A DNA stretch of 64,000 bases, taken from positions 30,473 to 94,472 of the forward strand of contig JAJYMB010000003.1 in NCBI GenBank assembly GCA_021787365.1. The letters run 5' to 3'. Source of the stretch: Actinomycetes bacterium. GTDB lineage: Bacteria; Actinomycetota; Acidimicrobiia; Acidimicrobiales; Palsa-688. Shown here in pieces: positions 17,000 through 26,155 of the stretch. The translations under genes and the position numbers were made by a program. Every line of letters begins with the position of its first letter. Within the stretch, counting starts at the first letter, position 1. Under the pieces are notes generated by a model. It did not search any database. It saw only the letters and a program-made list of their open reading frames with translations, and had not been told where the DNA came from.

Positions 17000-19687
17000 A
17001 TGGACCGAAGCCTGGACCGCTGGACGGTTTTCGTCATCCCCTCCAGCCATAACGACATCGGGTGGGCGGGTACCCCGGCAGAGGTGGCCGACCACCGGGT
17101 CAAGATCATCGACTCCGCCCTTCGACTGGTCGAGGACCCGTCTCTTGGTTACCGGTTCTCCATGGAGACGGCCCTCTACCTGAGGGAGTACCTGGACCGG
17201 AAGCCCGAAAACTCCTCCTTGCTAGAGGAGCACCTGGCCCGGGGCAACCTCGAGTGGGGTGCCTCCTACGTCCAGACCTACGAGGGCCTCCAGACCGAGG
17301 AGGGGCTCCTGCGCCAGTTCGCCCTCGGCATGCGCATGACAGAAGAAGCCGTCGGGTACCGCGCGGAGGGTTACTGGAACGTCGACGTCGTCGCACGCTC
17401 CCTCCAGCTGCCCCAAGTGCTCCGCCACGTGGGTGCCGGCTACATGACTTTGTCGCGCAACCGGCCCGGTCTGTACTGGTGGGAAGCGCCCGACGGTTCC
17501 AGGACGCTCGCGTTCAACTATTGGGAGGGGGCCTACGGGCGGGCGAAGATCTTCGACTCGTGGAAGCACCACCTGTCACCGCTCGAATCGGGCCAGGCCC
17601 GCACCGGCGCGGAGCCGGGCCTCCCGGGCCTGGAGGCGGTCAGGGCAGCCCTGGAGAGCCTCGCCGACGAATGGGAAAAGAGGCTGGACGACTACGGCTT
17701 GCCGCACGGTCTGGCCGTGGTCCTGGCTGCCGACTACACCGTCCCGGACGCCTCCATCGTGGAGCTTCTGCGGCGCTTCAACGAGGCGGGCCCCGGCCCG
17801 GGGCGCGAGTTCGAGCTCCGCCTAGGCACGGTGCGCGAGTACCTGGACTGGGTGAAGGAGCGGTCGCACCTTGACCGTCTGCCCGTCGAGCGAGGAGAGG
17901 TCCCCAACCCGTGGGTGTACCAGCAACCGGGGCACTGGGAGGTCGTGGCCAACCTGCGGCGCGGGCAACAGGCTCTCGTGGCGGCCGAGGCGCTCTGGTC
18001 GCTCATCTGCCTGCGAGCGGGGGAGTGGTCCCGGTACCCGTCCGAGCAGTTGCGGGCGGCGTGGGAGGACGCCCTCTACCCCGACCACGGTTACGGCGGC
18101 CTCCACGGTGAGGGCACAGACGCGGTCTTCCACGACAGGGTCAACCGGGGCTACTTCAGCGGGCGGCGCCTGGTGCTGGCTGGGCTCGCGGAGCTGGCTC
18201 CCGGGGCGGAGCTGGCTCCCGGGGTGGGGGGGCGAGAGGAGGGCATCGACGAGGTAGTCGTGTTCAACCCCAACTCGTGGCCTGTTTCCGATTGGGTCGA
18301 CCTAAGGCCACGGTCCCTCTCCTTCGAGGGGCAAGCGCCCTCCGGCGCGCCCCGGCTAGCACTGGAGGACGACGCTGGTCGCGCCGTCGAGCACCAGGTC
18401 GTTGCCGAACCGGCACCCGGCACCAGAGTTGGGTTCGTCGCGCCCTCGGTGCCCGCTCTCGGCTACGCGCGGTACTACCTGCGTCGGCACCCCGGGGAAG
18501 TGGCGAGCCACGGGCAGGGTAGCGGCGGTCCAGTCCGCAGCGCAGGCGAGGACATCGTGTGGGATGCCGGCGGTGTCATGGCGCGAGTCACGGGCGGCGG
18601 TCTGGCCGAGTTGCGCGTCGACGGCGTACCCCTCCTCTCGGCGGACCGGTACCTGGGCGGCGAGGTGCTCCAGCTGTCGTCCCCGGGCGTCGATGTCGGG
18701 ACCCACGAGCACGACGACGAGTACGACTGGCGGATCGTGCGGCCGTTCCAGCCCGAGGTGGACGGTGCTGTGCGCCCGGTGGCCGGGCGGGCCGAACTGG
18801 TGGAGAGCGGACCGGTGCGCTGGGTCGTGCACTGTCGCTCCGAGCACCGTCAGTGCGTAGTGGACCAGCGGCTCACCTTTTACCTGGCGATGCCCCGCGT
18901 GGACCTCCAGGTGACCGTCGTTGGCTGGACGGGGGAGCACAGTAGGGAGCTCCGCTGGGTGTTCCCCCTCGCCCGGGAGGCTCGCCGCATCCGCTACGGG
19001 GTGCCCTTCGGTCACGCCACCCTCGGTGAAGACGAGGTCCCCGAGTTCCGCGACGTGCGACCGCGCGAGTTCTTGCGATGGCTGCTGGCTGACCTCGGCA
19101 CGGCGACCTTCGCGCTCTCTTCGCCTCTTTCGACTTTCGATTGGTCCGAGCCCGCTCGTCCCGCGAGCGAGGGCACCTTCTTCCAACTGGTGCTCCTGGC
19201 CACGAAGCGCAGCATCCACCCTCGCGGCAATTGGTACAGCCAAGAGGGCTCGCACACCTTCACGGCAAGCATTCACCCGAGGGCAGCGTCACCGGCCGAG
19301 ATCGAACGTGAAGCCCGGGAGGCCGGCTCGCTCTGGGCCGCCGTCCCGGCCCGGGCGGCGCGGCGAGGCAGCCCAGTCGCCACTGCCCACAGCTACGAAG
19401 CCTTGGTGAGCGACCTCCAGCCGGGCCACGTTGTGGCCACAGCTGTCAAAAAACAAGAAGACGGGCCGGCTTTGGTCGTCCGCTTGGCAGAGACGGCTGG
19501 CACCCCCGCGTCGGTCCGGCTGAGGACATCTTTCCCGGTCTCGGCCGTCGCCAGCCTCGATGGCCGCGAAGCAGGTCCTGGCGATGAAGTCGATGCCCGC
19601 CTCGGGGCTCCCGACGAAGTCATGCTTTCGATGCGGGGCCACCAGATCGTCACCGTTGCCCTCACTCCGGGATCGTGCCGGCCGTGA
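17000..19687 (+). CDS. GH38 alpha-mannosidase-like glycoside hydrolase
   Basis: An 895-residue protein. The ATG at 17000 is chosen because GGGGAGGGG precedes it and the longer frame would include the operator. SHNDIGW gives zinc ligands His17 and Asp19, as in GH38; GYWNVDVVARS supplies the likely nucleophile Asp129 of the N-terminal barrel. A central three-helix bundle and a long beta-rich C-terminal region follow (DVGTHEHDDEYDW, VTVVGWTGEHSRELRWVFPL). No signal peptide is seen, so it acts on a substrate taken into the cell. Its length and HutC-type regulator recall E. coli MngB, which cleaves 2-O-(6-phospho-mannosyl)-glycerate, but no PTS transporter is present here. It is the first gene of a six-gene set. 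Confidence 0.88.
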   Translation: MDRSLDRWTVFVIPSSHNDIGWAGTPAEVADHRVKIIDSALRLVEDPSLGYRFSMETALYLREYLDRKPENSSLLEEHLARGNLEWGASYVQTYEGLQTEEGLLRQFALGMRMTEEAVGYRAEGYWNVDVVARSLQLPQVLRHVGAGYMTLSRNRPGLYWWEAPDGSRTLAFNYWEGAYGRAKIFDSWKHHLSPLESGQARTGAEPGLPGLEAVRAALESLADEWEKRLDDYGLPHGLAVVLAADYTVPDASIVELLRRFNEAGPGPGREFELRLGTVREYLDWVKERSHLDRLPVERGEVPNPWVYQQPGHWEVVANLRRGQQALVAAEALWSLICLRAGEWSRYPSEQLRAAWEDALYPDHGYGGLHGEGTDAVFHDRVNRGYFSGRRLVLAGLAELAPGAELAPGVGGREEGIDEVVVFNPNSWPVSDWVDLRPRSLSFEGQAPSGAPRLALEDDAGRAVEHQVVAEPAPGTRVGFVAPSVPALGYARYYLRRHPGEVASHGQGSGGPVRSAGEDIVWDAGGVMARVTGGGLAELRVDGVPLLSADRYLGGEVLQLSSPGVDVGTHEHDDEYDWRIVRPFQPEVDGAVRPVAGRAELVESGPVRWVVHCRSEHRQCVVDQRLTFYLAMPRVDLQVTVVGWTGEHSRELRWVFPLAREARRIRYGVPFGHATLGEDEVPEFRDVRPREFLRWLLADLGTATFALSSPLSTFDWSEPARPASEGTFFQLVLLATKRSIHPRGNWYSQEGSHTFTASIHPRAASPAEIEREAREAGSLWAAVPARAARRGSPVATAHSYEALVSDLQPGHVVATAVKKQEDGPALVVRLAETAGTPASVRLRTSFPVSAVASLDGREAGPGDEVDARLGAPDEVMLSMRGHQIVTVALTPGSCRP

Positions 19688-19777
19688 AGGCCGCCACTCC
19701 CCTGGCCAAGGCCACCCAGGGGCCCAGTGCCAGGCCCAGCGGTACTTTGTGCGGGTCGTCCCGGGCGGGGTGAAAGA

Positions 19778-20719
19778 GTGAACGGCGGAGTAGTGGTGGT
19801 CGGCAACACGGTGGCGGATTTCTTCGTCGAAACCGAGCGTTTCCCTCTCGGTAGTGGCTCCGAGTTCGGCCCCCTCAGCCTGGCCGTGGCCCAGGGTGCA
19901 GCACGGCTCGATGTCGGCGGGAACGCCGGCAGGACCGCCGCCCTCCTCGCCGAGCTCGGGGCCAGGGCCCGGCTGTACACGAGGCTCGGCTCTGACCTGT
20001 GGGGGGACTGGCTGCGCTCGGAGCTAAGACGCCGAGAGGTCGACGTCGTCGGCGCAGGGGGGGGCGAGACGTCGACCAACTTCGTGGCGACGGACGCAGC
20101 GGGCAAGCGGGCGTCGTTTTTCTTCCCGGGCCGTGCGGATTACGGGGTGCCCGAGGTTGGGGCGGGCACGAGCTTTGTCGTCGTGGCGGCCTGTCCCTTC
20201 CCGGACCTCACGCAGCTAGCCAGCTGGCTACCACGGCTCGGTGCCGGCGTGCCGGCCCTGGTCGACCCGGGGCCAGGGATCCTCGGCCGGCCCGGGCTGG
20301 CAGAGCTCGCCCGCCTGGCCGCACCTCAGACCTACCTGAGCGTCAACAGCTCCGAACTCGCGGAGCTCACTGGTGAAGGCGACGTGGCCGGCGGGCTTCG
20401 CCAAGCTCGGGCCATCGGGTTTCGGAACGTCGTCGTCAAGCTGGGTTCCCGCGGGGCGCTCGTGTCGTCGGGCACTGGGGCCTCGCTCTTGCCTGGCGAA
20501 CCCTTGGCCGAACGAGCGCGCTCGACAGTCGGGGCCGGGGACGCCTTCAACGCCGGGCTCGTCTTCGGGTTGGCGAACGGCTTCGACTTGTGCACATCGG
20601 CCGCGCTGGGCAACCGCGTGGCCCGGCGCAGGCTCTCGGGCGGCCGGGTCGGGCCAAACGGTGCCGCCGAGCTCTTGTCACATTTGGACGACGACGTAAA
20701 CAAAGCACAGGAGGTATGA
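19778..20719 (+). CDS. PfkB family carbohydrate kinase
   Basis: A 313-residue ribokinase-like protein from a GTG at 19778 (GGGGTGAAAGAG upstream). It starts NGGVVVVGNTVADFFVETE. It has the N-terminal PfkB motif (DVGGNAGRTAALLAELGARARLYTRLGSDLWG) and ends with the ATP/anion-hole motif TVGAGDAFNAGLVFG, where the Asp near residue 254 is the catalytic base. PfkB enzymes phosphorylate sugars or sugar-like alcohols. In this operon it probably phosphorylates the sugar released by GH38 or a product of the SIS protein. It sits 90 bases after GH38, and its stop is four bases before the next ATG. Confidence 0.88.
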   Translation: MNGGVVVVGNTVADFFVETERFPLGSGSEFGPLSLAVAQGAARLDVGGNAGRTAALLAELGARARLYTRLGSDLWGDWLRSELRRREVDVVGAGGGETSTNFVATDAAGKRASFFFPGRADYGVPEVGAGTSFVVVAACPFPDLTQLASWLPRLGAGVPALVDPGPGILGRPGLAELARLAAPQTYLSVNSSELAELTGEGDVAGGLRQARAIGFRNVVVKLGSRGALVSSGTGASLLPGEPLAERARSTVGAGDAFNAGLVFGLANGFDLCTSAALGNRVARRRLSGGRVGPNGAAELLSHLDDDVNKAQEV

Positions 20720-20723
20720 GAAA

Positions 20724-21971
20724 ATGCCAACTTTCCCCCGCTGGGCACAGCAGCTCTTGGACCGCCACCCAGGAGAGCCGGCCCCCCTCGCCGACGGCCC
20801 CATCCCGCCGTGGCTGCTGGAGGAGGCGCGCCAAAGGCCCCTTTGGTACATAATCCGCGAGGCGAGCGAGGTACGGACGAGGCACCCGTTCCTCGTCTAC
20901 GACGAGATCGAAAAGGAGCCGGCGCAGTGGCGTGAGATCCTGGGCACGATGGAAGGAGACGTTGCGAGGGTCGCCAAGGTGATAGCGGCCAGGGGGGTCG
21001 ACCAGGCGATCTTCACAGGCTGCGGGTCCGCCTTCTTCACGGCCATGCACGGCGCGTTTACCTGGTCGCACTACACGCCTCTCCGGGCAACCGCCGTCGA
21101 ATCTTACGAGCTGTCCAACTACTTCCCGCGGGTCGACCCCGGACGCACTCTGCTCGTAGCGCACTCAGGGACCGGCGGGAGCATCGAGACGGTGGAGGCG
21201 CTTCGGGCCGCCAAGAAAAAGGGACTGCTCACCCTGGCGCTCACCAACACCGACGTGAGCCCCGTCCTCGACGAGTGCGACGAGGCGCTCGTCTACCTGA
21301 CCCGCCAGGGCTGCGGGCCTTGCATCTCGGTCGTGAGCACACGTGCCCTGGTGCAGACCATGCTGGCCCGCCAGTTGGCTGCCACGGAAGCTGATGTGGC
21401 CAGCCTGGACAGGTCGCTGCAGGCGCTGCCGTCGGCGGGAGAGGGGTTCCTGGCGGACATGAGCGACCGGGTGAGGGACTTTGCCGGGAGGAGGGCCTCT
21501 GACGAAGCGGTGTTCCTGGTGGGGTCGGGGCCCAACTACTTCAGTGCACGCGAGGGTACCCTCAAGATCGAGGAACAAAGCGGGATCGTGGGCAAGGCAT
21601 ACCGGGCGGGCGACTTCCACCACGATGCGTTGTCACTCCTGACGCCGGAGCGCCTCGTTGTCGCCATTGCTGCAAGCGGGCACGCCAATGCCAGGATCGG
21701 TGACGCCCTTCGCGCGGCCAAGGCCGGCGGTGCCCCGACGCTCGGCGTCGAGTACGGACAGGCAGGGGGGCTGGCCGGGCTCGCCGACGAAGTGTGGCAC
21801 CTGCAAGGCGACGTGGACGAATACGTGGCACCGGTCCTGCTGACCCTGCCGTTCCAGCTCCTCGGGTACTCCATGGGCGTGGCCCGCGGCCGTAACCCGG
21901 ATACTCTCGCCACCGACAACGAAGCCAACGTGCGGGCATGGCTCACGTCGTTCCCGCTCGGCACCCACTGA
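20724..21971 (+). CDS. Double SIS-domain sugar-phosphate isomerase/deaminase-like protein
   Basis: A 415-residue protein with two SIS domains, about residues 70-215 (FTGCGSAFFTAM, LLVAHSGTGGSIETVEAL) and 250-395 (VFLVGSGPNYFSAREGTLKIEEQSGIVG, VAIAASGHANARIGDAL). The Ser/Thr loops bind sugar phosphates. No glutaminase domain is present. This is the layout of AgaS and FrlB-type isomerases or deglycases, which act on amino- or keto-sugar phosphates. AGGAGG precedes the ATG. The C-terminal half retains an E-x-G-T-L-K-I-E-E-Q segment like the GlmS isomerase domain. It should act directly after or before the PfkB kinase; the precise substrate is unknown. Confidence 0.83.
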   Translation: MPTFPRWAQQLLDRHPGEPAPLADGPIPPWLLEEARQRPLWYIIREASEVRTRHPFLVYDEIEKEPAQWREILGTMEGDVARVAKVIAARGVDQAIFTGCGSAFFTAMHGAFTWSHYTPLRATAVESYELSNYFPRVDPGRTLLVAHSGTGGSIETVEALRAAKKKGLLTLALTNTDVSPVLDECDEALVYLTRQGCGPCISVVSTRALVQTMLARQLAATEADVASLDRSLQALPSAGEGFLADMSDRVRDFAGRRASDEAVFLVGSGPNYFSAREGTLKIEEQSGIVGKAYRAGDFHHDALSLLTPERLVVAIAASGHANARIGDALRAAKAGGAPTLGVEYGQAGGLAGLADEVWHLQGDVDEYVAPVLLTLPFQLLGYSMGVARGRNPDTLATDNEANVRAWLTSFPLGTH

Positions 21972-21984
21972 AAGGGGCACACGA

Positions 21985-22737
21985 GTGACTTCGCCACTGG
22001 TACATCGTCCGCTCAGCGAGGAGGACTTGCAGTCCTACGACGAGCGAGGGTACCTGCTCTACAGGCACCAGCTGTTCGAAAGTAAACAGTTGGACGCCCT
22101 CGAGGCCATTTTCCAAGAGCACCGCGCCGCCGAGTCGCAAAAGAGAGGCGACGAGTTCGACACGCCGCACTTCGACGACGAGAGGCTCTTGGAGTTCCTC
22201 CTCGCGCCCTCGGTCCTCGACCTCGTCGAGTCCATCGTGGGCCCGAACATCGTGTTGTGGTCCAGCCACTTCATATGCAAAGACGCGCTGGTCGGACGGG
22301 CCACCCCCTGGCACGAGGACTCGGCGTACTGGAGCGGGCGGCTCGAGCGCTACGACCGGATCGTCACCGTGTGGCTCGCCCTCGACGACGTGGACCGGGC
22401 CAATGGCTGCATGCAGGTCATACCCGGTTCTCACCTGGAGGGCGGGTTTTCTTCGTACCAGGATGTCGATGCCTCCGCCAACACCTTCCAAACAGAGATT
22501 GCCGGGGTCGACCTGTCAGAGGCGGTGGCATTGGAGCTCCGGCGAGGGGAGTGCTCGCTCCACGACGGGAGGATAAGGCACGGCGCCGAGGCCAACCGGA
22601 GCAACCGGCGCCGGCTCGGCTACACCATGAGGTACCTGCCTGCGGAGGTGAAGGTACTACCCGAGAAAAACGTGGGCCACCGGCTCTGGCTGGCCCGTGG
22701 CCGGGCAGTGGCCGCGAACGAGTACCAAAACCTCTAG
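21985..22737 (+). CDS. Phytanoyl-CoA dioxygenase (PhyH) family Fe(II)/2-oxoglutarate oxygenase
   Basis: A 250-residue double-stranded beta-helix protein. TPWHEDSAYW gives the HxD iron ligands His110 and Asp112, and RIRHGAEANRSNRRRLGYT gives the distal His199 and the 2-oxoglutarate-binding Arg around 208-210. WLALDDVDRANGCMQVIPGSH is the family core. PhyH enzymes hydroxylate small molecules and can cleave off groups oxidatively. It is 13 bases after the SIS gene, within a sugar operon. An oxygenase at this place is unusual and suggests the substrate carries a group that must be removed oxidatively. Confidence 0.88.
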   Translation: MTSPLVHRPLSEEDLQSYDERGYLLYRHQLFESKQLDALEAIFQEHRAAESQKRGDEFDTPHFDDERLLEFLLAPSVLDLVESIVGPNIVLWSSHFICKDALVGRATPWHEDSAYWSGRLERYDRIVTVWLALDDVDRANGCMQVIPGSHLEGGFSSYQDVDASANTFQTEIAGVDLSEAVALELRRGECSLHDGRIRHGAEANRSNRRRLGYTMRYLPAEVKVLPEKNVGHRLWLARGRAVAANEYQNL

Positions 22738-22831
22738 CGGCCGGCGGGACTTTCGCCGGCCCCGGCGACGGGCACTCCGACGCGCCTTCGTAGAGTGGGC
22801 CGGCGGGGGCCGGCTGTGCCAGGATGGGGCC

Positions 22832-23584
22832 ATGAGCTCTCTCGCGCTGCAGATGTGGACCGTCCGCAAGAAGGCCGAGGTTGACCTCGCCGCCACCCTC
22901 CGGGAGGTGAAGGCGACCGGCCTCGGCGCCGTCGAGACGGTCCACGGGATGGGCGGGCTCTCCGGCAAGGAGATGCGCCAGCAACTGGAGGACGCGGGGC
23001 TCTCGGCCTGCAGCGCGCACGCCCGGTTGCCCGAGGGGGACCGGCGAGAGGACATGGAGCGCCTGTGCAGAGAAGTCGTCGACCTGGGCGCGCCTGCCCT
23101 CGTCGTGTCCTCGCTGCCCGAGGAGTACTTCGCAGACGACGAGTCGGTGGCGCGCGCCGCCGAGAGGATGAACAAGGCCGCGCCGGTCGCGGCCAGTTAC
23201 GGGCTCGAGCTCGGCTACCACAACCACTGGTGGGAGTTCGGGACCGACCTCGGCGGCCGGAGCGCTTACGAGGTCTTCGTGGAGCGGCTCGACCCGAGCA
23301 TCGCACTGGAAGTCGACACCTATTGGGCTCAGGTCGCCGGCCCCGACGCGGCTCACCTCGTAGCCTCGCTCGGTCAGCGCGTCCACTACCTGCACGTGAA
23401 GGACGGCCCGATAGAGCGTGGCTCCCCCCAGTGCGCCGTCGGCCAAGGGCGGATGGACATCCCGAGCGTCCTCGCCGCCAACCCGGCCGTGCGCTGGGAC
23501 ATCATCGAGCTCGACGAGTTCGACGGCGAGATCTTCGACGCCGTGCGGGACAGCTTCGCCTACCTCGCCCCGCTGGCCCGATGA
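22832..23584 (+). CDS. Sugar phosphate isomerase/epimerase (xylose isomerase-like TIM barrel)
   Basis: A 250-residue AP-endonuclease-2-type TIM barrel. The ATG at 22832 gives MSSLALQMWTVRKKAEVDLAA. Metal-site motifs are GLGAVETVHG, LGYHNHWWEF, ALEVDTYWAQVAG and HYLHVKDGP, and IIELDEFDGE carries the last acidic ligand. Members interconvert ketoses and aldoses or epimerise keto-sugars such as inosose. Its stop overlaps the start of the Gfo/Idh/MocA gene by four bases (ATGA), so the two are translationally coupled. Isomerase plus Gfo/Idh/MocA pairs are common in inositol-like and 3-keto-glycoside catabolism. Confidence 0.87.
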   Translation: MSSLALQMWTVRKKAEVDLAATLREVKATGLGAVETVHGMGGLSGKEMRQQLEDAGLSACSAHARLPEGDRREDMERLCREVVDLGAPALVVSSLPEEYFADDESVARAAERMNKAAPVAASYGLELGYHNHWWEFGTDLGGRSAYEVFVERLDPSIALEVDTYWAQVAGPDAAHLVASLGQRVHYLHVKDGPIERGSPQCAVGQGRMDIPSVLAANPAVRWDIIELDEFDGEIFDAVRDSFAYLAPLAR

Positions 23585-24687
23585 GCACCACCAGGGTCGG
23601 GGTCGTCGGCTGTGGGGTGATCAGCCGCGTCTACCAGAAGGTGGCACGAGAGTTTGCCGGCCTCGAGATCGTGGCCTGCAGCGACCTCGACCCCGCGGCA
23701 GCCAAGGCCTTTGCCGAGGCCGACCCGGCGGGCCGGACGCGGGTGCTCGAGTTGGAGGAGCTCCTCGACGACCCCGACGTGGACGTGGTGCTCAACCTCA
23801 CGGTCCCGCTGGCCCACTGGTCGGTGACCTCGGCCGCCCTCCGGGCCGGCAAGTCCGTCTACAGCGAGAAGCCCTTGGCCACGACGCGCGAACAGGGGGC
23901 CGAACTGGTGCGCCTCGCGGGCGAGCAGGGCGTCCGGCTCGGGTGCGCGCCTGACACCTTCTTGGGCGCCGGCCTGCAAACCTGCCGGCTGGCCATAGAC
24001 GACGGGCTGATAGGCGAACCGATCGGAGCGGTCGCCCTTCTTGGTGGCCACGGCCCTGAGGAATGGCACCCCAACCCGGCGTTTTTTTACGAGGCAGGGG
24101 CCGGCCCGCTGTTCGACATCGGCCCGTACTACTTGACGGCCACGGTGGCGCTGCTCGGCCCGATCGCCTCGGTTTCAGGCGTGGCCAGGATCTCGGCGGA
24201 GGAGCGCCGGGTGAGGGCCGGCGCCCGTGCGGGCGAGGTCCTGAAAGTGGCGACGCCCACCCACGTCACAGGGACATTGGAGCTCGTCTCGGGGATCCCG
24301 GTGACGTTGCTCACGAGCTTCGACGTGTGGGCCCACCACCTGCCCCGCTTCGAGATCTACGGGACGGAGGGCTCGTTGTCGGTGCCGGACCCCAACACCT
24401 TCGGCGGGCCGGTCGAAGCCTGGGACGCTACGAGCCGGAAGTGGCGGCCCCTCGAGCTCGTCAACTCCTACACCGAAAACAGCCGAGGGCTTGGCCTCGC
24501 CGACCTGGCCAGTGCCCGCTCCGCCGGCCGCGAGCACCGGGCCAGTGGCTCGCTCGCCTTCCACGTCCTCGACGCCATGGTGGCCTTGCTGGAGGCAGCC
24601 GAGGAGCGCTCCGTGGTGCGCCTCTCCAGCTCAGCCGGGCGTCCCGCGCCCCTCCGGCCCGGGCTGGCCCGCGGGGAGATCGACTGA
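23581..24687 (+). CDS. Gfo/Idh/MocA family NAD(P)-dependent oxidoreductase
   Basis: A 368-residue dehydrogenase. The N-terminal Rossmann fold shows VGVVGCGVISRVYQKVA (G-x-G-x2-S type), and VYSEKPLATTREQG holds the EKP motif whose Lys is catalytic. GAGPLFDIGPYYLTATVALLGP holds the D-x-G-x-Y/H active-site region of the second domain. It ends GLARGEID at 24687. The enzyme oxidises or reduces a sugar or cyclitol hydroxyl in the cytosol. As the last gene of the GntR-controlled operon it likely works with the TIM-barrel isomerase. Confidence 0.9.
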   Translation: MSTTRVGVVGCGVISRVYQKVAREFAGLEIVACSDLDPAAAKAFAEADPAGRTRVLELEELLDDPDVDVVLNLTVPLAHWSVTSAALRAGKSVYSEKPLATTREQGAELVRLAGEQGVRLGCAPDTFLGAGLQTCRLAIDDGLIGEPIGAVALLGGHGPEEWHPNPAFFYEAGAGPLFDIGPYYLTATVALLGPIASVSGVARISAEERRVRAGARAGEVLKVATPTHVTGTLELVSGIPVTLLTSFDVWAHHLPRFEIYGTEGSLSVPDPNTFGGPVEAWDATSRKWRPLELVNSYTENSRGLGLADLASARSAGREHRASGSLAFHVLDAMVALLEAAEERSVVRLSSSAGRPAPLRPGLARGEID

Positions 24688-24706
24688 GGCCCGCCCGGGG
24701 ATAGCG

Positions 24707-26068
24707 CTATTCCCAGGTGACGCTGAAGCAGCGGTCCCCGAGGCTGCCGGGCGACCAGCGGCCCCACTGGCCGTTCATGGCCCGGCGGGTCGCCTCGGTC
24801 CAGCCGATCACGTCCGCTCGGGCGGTCCGGCGCACCACTTGCAGCAGGCCGCCCTCGTAGACCTTGTAGCCGGTCCAGACACCGGGGTAGTCCTTGGTCG
24901 AGCCGGTTTCGGCGATAACCAGGGGGCCGTAGCTGTAGCGGCGGTTGCGATGGCGGTGGCCGCAGGAGAGGAGCGCCTGCGGCTTGGACCGCGCCAGGGC
25001 ATCGAGCAATGCCCGGCTCTGGTCGAGGGGTAGCCCGGGCGGGTAAACGATGGGGTAGCGGTGCAGGTCGGGCGGATGGTGGAGGACAACCATGGCCGGG
25101 GTTGGCGCCTCTCCCGCCAGCGCGGCGACCCGGCGGCCGGCGGAGGCCGGGAGATAGCCGCGGTGGTAGTGGCGGTCGGCGTGCACGGTGTTCACGAGGA
25201 CCAGGCGCAGCCCCGGGACGTCGATAGCCCTCGGCCCCCAGGCGACCCGGACACCTCCTGCCTGGAGAACGGACCGCATGTCCACGTCGAGTGCGTTGTC
25301 GTGGTTGCCGAGCACTGCCTCCACCGGGACGGGGCTCTCGGCCAGGAGCCGGGCGGCTGCCATCAGTTCGGCAGAAGTCGCGAGCCGGGTGAGGTCCCCT
25401 TTGGCCAGGGCCAGCTGAGCGCCCCAGCCGTCCGCTTCGGCGAGGGCGGCTTCGAGGGCGCGCACCGGGTAGGAGGCCGCGCCGGGTTGGTAGCCGCTGC
25501 GGTCCCAGATCCGGCCCCAAACCCCGAAGTGCTTTTCACCGATGTGCAGGTCGGTGACCGCGGCCAGCCGGGACAGGAGCCGCCCGCCCGGGCAGTGCAA
25601 TGTCGTGACCCGCCCGGCCAGGAACGCCGGCACCCCTTCCGCGCTCGCTACGACGTCGTAGCTGGTGCCGGGGGAGAGCCCCTCCACGAGCACAGAACCC
25701 GGCCCCGCCGGCCACGCCGGGTCGAGCACCCTGGAGCCGCTCACCCGCGACAAGCCCACCCGGACGACCGCCGCGCGCGTTCGGGCGACCCGGCCCGACT
25801 TTCCCCCGCTCTTCGGGGAAAGCTTCGCGCCGGCGTCGTCGTCGGGTTCGCCGCTCGTGAAGGTGGGGGCACCCCTCCACCTGTAGACGCTGAGCAGGAT
25901 CGTGGCCTGGGGCGAGGGCGCGGGGTGGGCGACGGCGTCACCCACTTCGACCCGCAGGCCAGCCGGGGGAGAACCTCGCCATGTCAACTGCACCGAGGTG
26001 TCGTCGACGGCAAAGACGCTGACCGGCCACGCCGAGTTGACCCTGCCGGCGGGGGACCACTGCGGCAC
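24707..26068 (-). CDS. Calcineurin-like metallophosphoesterase with N-terminal beta-sandwich domain
   Basis: A 453-residue protein from a GTG at 26068. Residues 1-165 form a fibronectin-III/Ig-like region (VSVFAVDDTSVQLTWRG, VEGLSPGTSYDVVASA). The rest is a binuclear metallophosphatase: TDLHIG (motif I), AKGDLT (II), LGNHDN (III), VLHHPP and CGHRHR (last metal ligands). No clear signal peptide is seen at this start, although the beta-sandwich would suit the cell surface. It is downstream of, and codirectional with, the M1 aminopeptidase. Substrate (phosphodiester or phosphomonoester) unknown. Confidence 0.85.
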   Translation of the reverse strand: MPQWSPAGRVNSAWPVSVFAVDDTSVQLTWRGSPPAGLRVEVGDAVAHPAPSPQATILLSVYRWRGAPTFTSGEPDDDAGAKLSPKSGGKSGRVARTRAAVVRVGLSRVSGSRVLDPAWPAGPGSVLVEGLSPGTSYDVVASAEGVPAFLAGRVTTLHCPGGRLLSRLAAVTDLHIGEKHFGVWGRIWDRSGYQPGAASYPVRALEAALAEADGWGAQLALAKGDLTRLATSAELMAAARLLAESPVPVEAVLGNHDNALDVDMRSVLQAGGVRVAWGPRAIDVPGLRLVLVNTVHADRHYHRGYLPASAGRRVAALAGEAPTPAMVVLHHPPDLHRYPIVYPPGLPLDQSRALLDALARSKPQALLSCGHRHRNRRYSYGPLVIAETGSTKDYPGVWTGYKVYEGGLLQVVRRTARADVIGWTEATRRAMNGQWGRWSPGSLGDRCFSVTWE

Positions 26069-26155
26069 CGAGACCCGGGTCTGCCCTCGGCGCGTAGGCG
26101 TCGAGGGCCTGACCGCCAGACCAGTCTGCCCGACCAGGCGAAAACCCCCTCGACC

